NCBI GenBank assembly: GCA_028707745.1 | Contig: JAQWAJ010000166.1 | Coordinates: 1-5,205, forward strand | DNA from: Bacteroidales bacterium | GTDB taxonomy: Bacteria; Bacteroidota; Bacteroidia; Bacteroidales; UBA12481 | Direction of reading: 5' to 3' | Length of the DNA: 5,205 bases | Made by a program: the position numbers and the translations under genes | Notes under the pieces: model-generated | What the model was told of the DNA's origin: nothing | Seen by the model: the letters and a program-made list of their open reading frames with translations, nothing else | Databases searched by the model: none | In this document: positions 1-5,205 of the stretch, piece by piece | How the letters are laid out: each line of letters starts with the position of its first letter | How positions within the stretch are numbered: position 1 is the stretch's first letter

Positions 1-1560
1 ACGCTCAAAATTCTTACTGAAGTATTGCAATCAAAGTATGAATATCTGACAGAAGGGCAATCGCGAATGGTACCGGGCTTTTCCAGGATTCATGAAAATC
101 AATCCGGATTTATGCTGGATAGTCTGGAAAGAGAACTATCGCAATTATTGATGAAAAACCTGCCCAATTCTGCTGGTCAAAGCCAGTTTGTTCAGGTGAA
201 AAAGGGACTGCTGGAGCAGGACTGGCATTATGCGGCAAATCAGTTTTCATCAGACCAGACCGCTTTGGGATTAATCGAGCAGCAAATCGGAGAAAAGGGG
301 CAACCGGTTTTTCAAAATCCTTCGATGATCGGGAAAAGAGAAAAGGTTTATGAGCTTGCATTAAAACTGTCGGTTGAAGAGGTCAGTGACAATGCCGGTA
401 TTGAATCCTTAACCAGATTGAAACAGGAATTGGAAAGGGTTAAAATTGAGATGTATGATGAGCTGGTAAAGTCAATTGAACAGAGCATCATCCTACAGGA
501 GCTGAATGATCAGAATAACCTGGAAAAGTGGCTGGAGAAGGCGATTGAAGTCGAGAAGAGCCGGGCCAGATATAACAACCTGACCAATTACAAGACGACT
601 TTCCTGAACAATTATAACGAATTGACTTCAAATGAGATTCTGATAAAAAAATTGGAACGAGAGATTGCTTTTATACAATCGGGTTATTTTAATAATCAGC
701 AGGAGTTGAATCAGGATGGACTGGAACTGAAAAGTAATAAATGGTCAGCAATCAAGATTGTCGATGCTCCGGTATTTCCGTCTGAACCAAATACCTCCAA
801 AAGAGTTTACTTCATTGTTTTGGCATTTTTGGCAGGAATGCTGATCACCATTTTATGGATTGCCGTTTTTTGGTGGTTTGATTCAAGCATTAAGACTCCG
901 GGGCGTCTCGAAAAGTTTTCCGGAGAAAAATTATTGGGTGTTTATCCACGGGTTCCAAAGAACCAGGATAAACATGAAAAGTATTCACTGATTACATCAA
1001 GATGTATTGATCAGATGATTCAACGGATCAGACTGGAGAATCTCCGTCAAAACGAGGGCGGAGAAAAACCATTTATCATATTTATGATCAGCACGCGTGA
1101 AAAGGATGGGAAAACCTACCTGGCAACCCGATTGGTGGAAAAATTGAGGGCAACCGGGTCCAGAGTGTTGTTTGTCAAGCCCATGGAGAATTATACTTTC
1201 GATGAAATAAAGCAAATGTTCTCCAGCTTTGACCAACCTGAGCAAGCCTGGGATTTTGAATATGCAATTTCGGATCATTTTGTTGGAATAAAAACGATAA
1301 ATGAGCTCATGCGTAATTATACATTTCTGACTTCCGGATATCATTATCTGTTCATTGAGCTCCCCGCCTTACTGTCAGATGAGTTTCCTTCTATGTTAAC
1401 AAAATCAGGAAACCTTTCCATTATGGTTGCACCCGCGGGCAGAAGCTGGAATCAGGCAGATGCGGATGCAATGGATTTATACCGGTCTTCATCCGGGCAT
1501 TCGATACTTGGCCTTTTGAACGGATGCCGGATTGAATCCATAGGAGTCAAACGCCTATAG
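1..1560 (+). CDS. Wzz/GumC-like polysaccharide chain-length protein with degenerate BY-kinase domain (5' partial)
   Basis: The reading frame is open from the first base, so the true start lies upstream; 519 residues are visible. Numbering from the edge, residues about 120-235 are charged and probably coiled-coil. A Pro-rich stretch (DAPVFPSEP, 255-263) precedes one hydrophobic membrane segment (about 269-293). This order is typical of the C-terminal end of Wzz/GumC polysaccharide co-polymerases, which sit in the inner membrane and set the chain length of exported glycans. The cytoplasmic part (about 295-519) resembles a BY-kinase P-loop domain: a hydrophobic strand leads into STREKDGKT (364-372, Walker A-like). 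The Walker A' acidic residues are replaced by Lys-Pro near 393, Walker B reads LFIELP with Glu for Asp (453), and there is no C-terminal tyrosine cluster. I infer a structural or nucleotide-sensing role rather than active tyrosine kinase. It is probably the end of an exopolysaccharide or capsule locus. The architecture is well supported; the substrate is unknown. Confidence 0.85.
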   Translation, partial: TLKILTEVLQSKYEYLTEGQSRMVPGFSRIHENQSGFMLDSLERELSQLLMKNLPNSAGQSQFVQVKKGLLEQDWHYAANQFSSDQTALGLIEQQIGEKGQPVFQNPSMIGKREKVYELALKLSVEEVSDNAGIESLTRLKQELERVKIEMYDELVKSIEQSIILQELNDQNNLEKWLEKAIEVEKSRARYNNLTNYKTTFLNNYNELTSNEILIKKLEREIAFIQSGYFNNQQELNQDGLELKSNKWSAIKIVDAPVFPSEPNTSKRVYFIVLAFLAGMLITILWIAVFWWFDSSIKTPGRLEKFSGEKLLGVYPRVPKNQDKHEKYSLITSRCIDQMIQRIRLENLRQNEGGEKPFIIFMISTREKDGKTYLATRLVEKLRATGSRVLFVKPMENYTFDEIKQMFSSFDQPEQAWDFEYAISDHFVGIKTINELMRNYTFLTSGYHYLFIELPALLSDEFPSMLTKSGNLSIMVAPAGRSWNQADADAMDLYRSSSGHSILGLLNGCRIESIGVKRL

Positions 1561-1596
1561 GATTGATCATTTATCTCATCGATGTTGTCGATTACA

Positions 1597-1628
1597 TTTC
1601 GTGGTTCATGGAAAAATCTTTACCTTTG
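1597..1628 (+). promoter_or_regulatory. Bacteroidota-type promoter for rpsA
   Basis: TACCTTTG at 1621-1628 is an exact match to the Bacteroidota -7 element TAnnTTTG. TTTC at 1597-1600 matches the -33 element TTTG in three of four positions, with a 20-nt spacer that fits the known range. Transcription would then start near 1634-1637, leaving a leader of about 45-50 nt before the rpsA start codon. The element lies in the only sizeable gap before rpsA, where a strong ribosomal-protein promoter is expected. The start point is inferred. Confidence 0.7.
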
Positions 1629-1648
1629 CGCCCAAGTTTATCAAAATA

Positions 1649-1672
1649 ATGTCTAACGCATTAACTAATTGA
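1649..1672 (+). promoter_or_regulatory. possible 7-codon leader ORF upstream of rpsA
   Basis: An ATG at 1649 opens a frame encoding MSNALTN and stops at TGA 1670-1672, 10 nt before the rpsA ATG. It would lie entirely inside the predicted rpsA mRNA leader, and its start is preceded by an A-rich stretch much like the one before rpsA. It could cause reinitiation or simply be chance: a frame this short needs little to arise randomly. No convincing attenuator hairpin accompanies it. Confidence 0.2.
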
Positions 1673-1682
1673 GATTTACAAA

Positions 1683-3899
1683 ATGTCCGAAATTGAAAAA
1701 AACTTAGTGGAAGAGGAAGCCGAAAAATCATTGAATCCGGCAACCGAATCGGCCCCAGTGGCAGAAAATCAAGAAGTCGAAGTTGATGTTAACTCCGATG
1801 ATGCTGAAGTTATTCTTCTCGAAGAAGAAATTGAAGAGGAAGAATTTGTTCCTGAAGAGGAAGAAATTGAAGAAGAGGAAGAGGAAGAAGTTGACGTAGT
1901 TGAACTGTTAAAAGTGACCAAGCTTACCGGTGAAGAATTTGACTGGGATAAGTATGAAGCTGAGCAGGACGGTTACAGTGCAGAAGAACGGTCGAAACTG
2001 GAAGCCATGTTCGACGAAACGCTTTCAGTGGTTGGCGCAAATGAAGTGATCGACGGAACGGTTGTTTTTATGAACAAACGTGAAGTTGTGGTTAACATCG
2101 GATACAAATCCGAAGGTGTTGTCAGCTTGAACGAATTCCGTTATGATCCGGATCTGAAAGTGGGCGACAAAGTTGAAGTTTACGTTGAGACCCTGGAAGA
2201 CAAAAACGGACAGCTGATCCTTTCTCACAAGAAAGCCCGCGCTCTTCGTTCCTGGGATCGCGTTAACGATGCTTACGAAAAAAGTGAAATTATTAAAGGT
2301 TACATCAAATGTCGCACAAAAGGCGGCATGATCGTCGATGTATTCGGTATCGAAGCATTCCTGCCGGGTTCACAGATCGATGTTAAACCGATTCGTGACT
2401 ACGATATCTTTGTTGGAAAAACCATGGAATTCAAGGTTGTTAAAATCAATCATGAATTCAAAAACGTGGTTGTATCCCACAAAGCACTTATTGAAGCCGA
2501 ACTTGAAATCCAGAAACAGGAGATCATTTCGAAACTTGAAAAAGGACAGGTTCTCGAAGGAACCGTCAAAAACATTACTTCTTATGGAGTATTTATCGAC
2601 CTCGGCGGTGTTGATGGACTTATCCACATCACTGACCTTTCATGGGGCCGCGTAAATCATCCGGAAGAAATTGTTAACCTGGATCAGAAAATCAATGTGG
2701 TTATTCTTGATTTTGATGATCACAAGAAACGTATCGCTCTCGGTCTGAAACAATTAACTCCTCATCCATGGGATTCGCTCGATGCTAACCTGAAGGTGGG
2801 TGACGTAGTGAAAGGGAAAGTCGTTGTGATGGCTGATTACGGTGCATTCGTTGAAATCACTGCTGGTGTTGAAGGACTGATCCATGTATCAGAAATGTCA
2901 TGGTCACAGCACCTGCGCAGCGCTCAGGAATTCCTGAAAGTGGGTGATGAAATCGAAGCAGTTATCCTGACCCTTGACCGCGAAGACAGAAAAATGTCAC
3001 TGGGTATTAAACAGATGCGCCAGGATCCATGGGCTGACATTGAAACCAGATACCCGATTTCCTCACAGCATACTGCAAAAGTTCGGAACTTCACCGGATT
3101 TGGAGTATTTGTTGAGATCGAAGAGGGTGTTGACGGTCTGATTCACATCTCTGACCTTAGCTGGACCAAGAAAATCAAACATCCTGCTGAATTCTGCTCC
3201 ATCGGAGACGAAATTTCAGTTGTTGTCCTGGAAATCGATAAAGAAAACCGCCGTCTGAGCCTGGGCCACAAACAACTCGAGGAAAACCCATGGGACGTTT
3301 TCGAAACCATGTTCTCCGAAGGTTCACTACATGAAGGTACCATCATCAGCGTATTTGACCGTGGTGCAGTTATTGCCTTACCATACGGTGTTGAAGGTTT
3401 TGCTACTCCGCGCCACCTGATTAAGGAAGACGGAACTCAGGCTAAAACCGATGAAAAACTGATGTTCAAGGTGATTGAGTTCAACAAATCAGCGAAACGG
3501 ATCATTCTATCACACAGCCGTGTTTTCGAAGATGAAAAACGTGCTGAAGAATCAGCTGAACGCAAAGCCAAACCGGTAGTTGAAAAAGCTCCTAAAAAGC
3601 AGAAAACCAATATGGAATCCACCACACTGGGTGACATTTCGGAACTGGCTGCTTTGAAAGATAAGATGGAAGCTGCCGAACTGGATGTTTTTGAAAAGAA
3701 ACAAGCCAAAAAGGCTGCCGATAAAGTTGCTGCAGAAGCCCCTGTGGTAGAACCTGAAGTTACTGAAGCTCCTGCTGAAGAAACTGCCGAAGCTCCGGCT
3801 GAAGTAGTTGCTGAAAAAGCTCCTGCAAAAACCAGGAAGAAAAAGGAAAAAGCTCCGGAAACTGAAGCAACAGAATCGACTGAAGAAGTGAAGGAATAA
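1683..3899 (+). CDS. rpsA: 30S ribosomal protein S1 (bS1), with acidic N-terminal and KAEP-rich C-terminal extensions
   Basis: S1 binds single-stranded mRNA on the small ribosomal subunit and helps place it for initiation. This 738-residue protein has six S1 (OB-fold) domains at about 119-183, 200-266, 287-356, 372-443, 457-528 and 546-611. Domains 3-5 are the most canonical: GVFID...DGLIHITDLSW and its equivalents recur, and linker tryptophans fall at 363, 450 and 537, exactly 87 residues apart. Domains 1, 2 and 6 are more divergent, as in other S1 proteins. Residues 1-75 are very acidic, with an almost pure Glu run at 47-69. The motif TTLGDISELAALKDKM (647-662) resembles the usual end of Bacteroidota S1 as I recall it; here about 75 more low-complexity residues follow. 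The E. coli protein is about 557 residues. The start is the only sensible one, and it lacks a clear Shine-Dalgarno, normal for this phylum. It is followed after 6 nt by rnz. Confidence 0.97.
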   Translation: MSEIEKNLVEEEAEKSLNPATESAPVAENQEVEVDVNSDDAEVILLEEEIEEEEFVPEEEEIEEEEEEEVDVVELLKVTKLTGEEFDWDKYEAEQDGYSAEERSKLEAMFDETLSVVGANEVIDGTVVFMNKREVVVNIGYKSEGVVSLNEFRYDPDLKVGDKVEVYVETLEDKNGQLILSHKKARALRSWDRVNDAYEKSEIIKGYIKCRTKGGMIVDVFGIEAFLPGSQIDVKPIRDYDIFVGKTMEFKVVKINHEFKNVVVSHKALIEAELEIQKQEIISKLEKGQVLEGTVKNITSYGVFIDLGGVDGLIHITDLSWGRVNHPEEIVNLDQKINVVILDFDDHKKRIALGLKQLTPHPWDSLDANLKVGDVVKGKVVVMADYGAFVEITAGVEGLIHVSEMSWSQHLRSAQEFLKVGDEIEAVILTLDREDRKMSLGIKQMRQDPWADIETRYPISSQHTAKVRNFTGFGVFVEIEEGVDGLIHISDLSWTKKIKHPAEFCSIGDEISVVVLEIDKENRRLSLGHKQLEENPWDVFETMFSEGSLHEGTIISVFDRGAVIALPYGVEGFATPRHLIKEDGTQAKTDEKLMFKVIEFNKSAKRIILSHSRVFEDEKRAEESAERKAKPVVEKAPKKQKTNMESTTLGDISELAALKDKMEAAELDVFEKKQAKKAADKVAAEAPVVEPEVTEAPAEETAEAPAEVVAEKAPAKTRKKKEKAPETEATESTEEVKE
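3762..3827 (+). repeat. short tandem repeat encoding EAPAE units in the S1 tail
   Basis: The 15-nt units at 3765-3779 and 3789-3803 differ at one base, lie 24 nt apart and both encode Glu-Ala-Pro-Ala-Glu. A third, weaker copy (Glu-Lys-Ala-Pro-Ala) is at 3813-3827. The core AAAGCTCC also recurs elsewhere in the 3' end of rpsA. This suggests the tail grew, at least in part, by small in-frame duplications. Confidence 0.6.
3891..3895 (+). promoter_or_regulatory. possible Shine-Dalgarno for rnz inside the rpsA 3' end
   Basis: AAGGA lies over the last sense codons of rpsA (Lys-Glu), 10 nt before the rnz ATG at 3906. The spacing is slightly long. Shine-Dalgarno use is weak in Bacteroidota, so translational coupling from rpsA (stop to start 6 nt) may matter more. 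Confidence 0.35.
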
Positions 3900-3905
3900 T
3901 TACGG

Positions 3906-4709
3906 ATGAAGTTTTCCCTGACAATACTGGGAAGCAGCTCCGGAGTTCCTACCGCTAGCAGAAATACAACCGCTCATGTACTTAACGTGCATGAGCGGTT
4001 TTTCTTAATAGATTGCGGAGAGGGAACCCAGATACAGTTCAGAAAATACCGGATCCGTTTCGGCAGAGTGCATCAGATTTTTATCAGCCATCTGCACAGC
4101 GACCATATTCTGGGACTCTTCGGTTATCTGGCTACCCAAACGCTGATCGGTCGAAAAAAAGAGATCGATGTTTTTGGGCCTCCCGATCTGGAACGTTTCG
4201 TCAGAAACCATTTTTCTCTTTTTCCTGAATCGCTTCTTTTACCGGTAAAATTCCATCCTCTCGACCTATCGGGCCCAGCCAGGATATTCGAGGATAAAGC
4301 GGTTGAGGTAACTTCATTCCCGGTCAATCACCGGGTACCGACCTGGGGATTCGTTTTTACCGAAAAGTTGAAAGGCCGGAATTATACGAACCTGAAACCC
4401 CGCTCATATGCCTTTTGTACGGACACTTTGTTTGAGCCCTCTCTGGCTTCAGTATTTGAGGGATGTGACCTGCTTTACCATGAAGCTACTTATGGACACA
4501 AGGAACTTTCCCGCGCCACAGCTACTTACCATTCTACTGCAAAACAAGCTGCTGAAATGGCCAAACTGGCTAATGCCCGTCAATTAGTCCTGGGGCATTT
4601 CTCAGCCCGATACAAGGATACTACTCCTCTATTAGAGGAAGCCAGAGAAATCTTTCCCAATACAATCGAAGCGACCGACGGCCTAACGATAGATGTTAGT
4701 TTTCCCTAA
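3906..4709 (+). CDS. rnz: ribonuclease Z family metallo-beta-lactamase, lacking the exosite arm
   Basis: RNase Z is the zinc endonuclease that trims the 3' trailer of tRNA precursors. The 267-residue protein has the family N-terminus (LGSSSGVPT...RN, then DCGEGTQ at 36-42) and the HxHxDH metal motif SHLHSDH (H62, H64, D66, H67). Further ligands are H142, D173 and H231. It also has the HEAT motif at 192-195, the HST motif at 209-211 and a GHFSARY block at 230-236. The whole catalytic set is therefore present. It is shorter than the usual 300-310 residues: between WGFVF (147-151) and KPRSYAFCTDT (164-174) only about 12 residues remain where E. coli, B. subtilis and Bacteroides proteins have about 40 more, the flexible arm that holds the tRNA elbow. 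The frame is intact on both sides. The start is fixed by the conserved LGSSSG strand and lies 6 nt after rpsA. A terminator-like hairpin sits within codons 21-34. The family call is secure; tRNA processing activity is less certain without the arm. Confidence 0.93.
   Translation: MKFSLTILGSSSGVPTASRNTTAHVLNVHERFFLIDCGEGTQIQFRKYRIRFGRVHQIFISHLHSDHILGLFGYLATQTLIGRKKEIDVFGPPDLERFVRNHFSLFPESLLLPVKFHPLDLSGPARIFEDKAVEVTSFPVNHRVPTWGFVFTEKLKGRNYTNLKPRSYAFCTDTLFEPSLASVFEGCDLLYHEATYGHKELSRATATYHSTAKQAAEMAKLANARQLVLGHFSARYKDTTPLLEEAREIFPNTIEATDGLTIDVSFP
3968..4006 (+). terminator. intrinsic terminator-like hairpin inside the rnz coding region
   Basis: The arms AACCGCTCATG (3968-3978) and CATGAGCGGTT (3990-4000) are an exact 11-bp inverted repeat. 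Three more inner pairs (3979-3981 with 3987-3989, one of them G-U) bring the stem to 14 bp around a 5-nt loop, TTAAC. The 3' arm runs into TTTTTCTT (3999-4006), giving the hairpin plus U-tract of a rho-independent terminator on the + strand. It begins 69 nt after the rpsA stop and lies entirely within rnz. No comparable structure exists between rpsA and rnz, so this is the best candidate for the rpsA 3' end. Translation of rnz could melt it. Confidence 0.65.
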
Positions 4710-4725
4710 ATTTTATCTACTATTG
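4696..4725 (+). promoter_or_regulatory. weak candidate promoter for guaA
   Basis: TACTATTG (4718-4725) matches the Bacteroidota -7 element TAnnTTTG except for one base. TTAG (4696-4699), inside the end of rnz, is a three-of-four match to the -33 element with an 18-nt spacer. The resulting leader would be only about 10 nt. Read-through from rnz is an equally good explanation for guaA expression. Confidence 0.25.
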
Positions 4726-4741
4726 CGGAATAAACAACACC

Positions 4742-5205
4742 ATGGAAGATACGATACTGATCCTGGATTTCGGATCTCAATACACGCAGCTTATTGCTCG
4801 TAAAGTCAGAGAGTTAAATGTTTACTGCGAAATCCACCCCTATACCTATCCACCGATTACCGGTAGCCATATAAAAGGGGTGATCCTGTCAGGCAGTCCA
4901 TACTCTGTTCGCGATGCCAATGCTCCCAAACCTGATCTGTCATCCTATAAAGGCGTGATTCCGATACTGGGCGTATGCTACGGGGCTCAGTATCTGGCTC
5001 ATTTTTTCGGAGGAGAAGTTCTTCCTTCAAACCAGCGTGAATATGGCCGGGCTAACCTGTCGTTTGTGGATCAGGCTGACGCCCTTTTTAAAGGGATACC
5101 CCTGAATTCACAGGTTTGGATGTCCCATGGTGATACCATATCAAAAATCCCGGCTGATTACCACATTACTGCCAGTACCACGGATGTAAAGGTTGGCGGG
5201 TTTCA
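4742..5205 (+). CDS. guaA: GMP synthase (glutamine-hydrolysing), N-terminal amidotransferase domain (3' partial)
   Basis: GuaA converts XMP to GMP using ATP and ammonia released from glutamine, the last step of guanine nucleotide synthesis in the cytoplasm. The 154 visible residues are a class I glutamine amidotransferase domain. The start ILILDFGSQYTQLIAR (5-20) is the family signature, SGSPYSV (50-56) is the oxyanion-region loop, and GVCYGAQ (77-83) holds the nucleophile Cys79. The segment EYGRANL (100-106) and the WMSHGD motif (126-131) are also family hallmarks. The His-Glu pair of the catalytic triad and the ATP pyrophosphatase and dimerisation domains would lie beyond the window edge. 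The ATG at 4742 is the natural start, behind an A-rich leader with no Shine-Dalgarno. It follows rnz after 32 nt on the same strand. Confidence 0.96.
   Translation, partial: MEDTILILDFGSQYTQLIARKVRELNVYCEIHPYTYPPITGSHIKGVILSGSPYSVRDANAPKPDLSSYKGVIPILGVCYGAQYLAHFFGGEVLPSNQREYGRANLSFVDQADALFKGIPLNSQVWMSHGDTISKIPADYHITASTTDVKVGGF

Noticed and set aside
997..1344. Antisense open frame of about 115 codons
   Set aside because: It lies wholly within the well-supported Wzz-like gene, and its translation shows no recognisable domain.
1578..1594. ATCGA/TCGAT inverted repeat after the polysaccharide gene, considered as its terminator
   Set aside because: The stem is only 5 bp and AT-rich, and no U-tract follows.
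2338..2655. Same-strand open frame of about 105 codons inside rpsA
   Set aside because: It is a shifted frame of conserved S1 domains 2-3 and encodes nothing recognisable.
3437..3709. Antisense Ser-rich open frame opposite the end of rpsA
   Set aside because: It mirrors the biased GAA/GCT codons of rpsA; low complexity explains the long frame.
1683..3899. Possibility that the 738-codon gene is a fusion of S1 with another protein
   Set aside because: All folded content is accounted for by six S1 domains; the extra length is low-complexity sequence at both ends.
4319..4335. Inverted repeat CCCGGT-CAATC-ACCGGG inside rnz
   Set aside because: Only 6 bp, with no following T-tract, in the codons around the conserved His142; it is explained by coding sequence.

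Overview
The window looks like a core-genome segment of a member of the Bacteroidota (Bacteroidetes). Four things point there. Ribosomal protein S1 has a Bacteroidota-type sequence with an acidic N-terminal extension and a TTLGD...LAALKDKM motif near the C-terminus. RNase Z follows S1 directly. A TAnnTTTG-type -7 promoter element lies upstream of S1. Two of the three visible start codons sit behind A-rich leaders with no clear Shine-Dalgarno sequence. All genes are on the + strand. Genus cannot be assigned from the sequence alone.

Layout: (1) Positions 1-1560 hold the 3' part of a Wzz/GumC-like polysaccharide chain-length protein. It has one membrane segment followed by a P-loop domain that resembles a bacterial tyrosine kinase but has lost most catalytic signatures. 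(2) Positions 1561-1682 are intergenic, with a good Bacteroidota promoter match and a possible 7-codon leader ORF. (3) Positions 1683-3899 hold rpsA, encoding a 738-residue, six-domain S1 protein with an acidic N-terminal extension and a long Lys/Ala/Glu/Pro-rich tail. (4) Positions 3906-4709 hold an RNase Z (rnz), 6 nt after rpsA, with all metal ligands but without the internal segment that forms the tRNA-gripping flexible arm (exosite) in known RNase Z. (5) Positions 4742-5205 hold the start of guaA (GMP synthase, glutamine amidotransferase domain), which runs off the window.

rpsA and rnz are spaced like an operon and both serve the translation machinery. guaA follows after 32 nt and may be co-transcribed or have its own weak promoter. 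The polysaccharide gene is probably the end of a separate upstream locus. The most notable regulatory signal is a near-perfect hairpin plus U-tract, in the form of an intrinsic terminator, entirely inside the first codons of rnz. It would end most rpsA transcripts about 100 nt after the rpsA stop and make rnz expression conditional on read-through.

I see no mobile element, CRISPR array, tRNA or rRNA, and no new multi-gene system. The points worth following are the coding-region terminator, the arm-less RNase Z, the degenerate kinase domain and the S1 tail.
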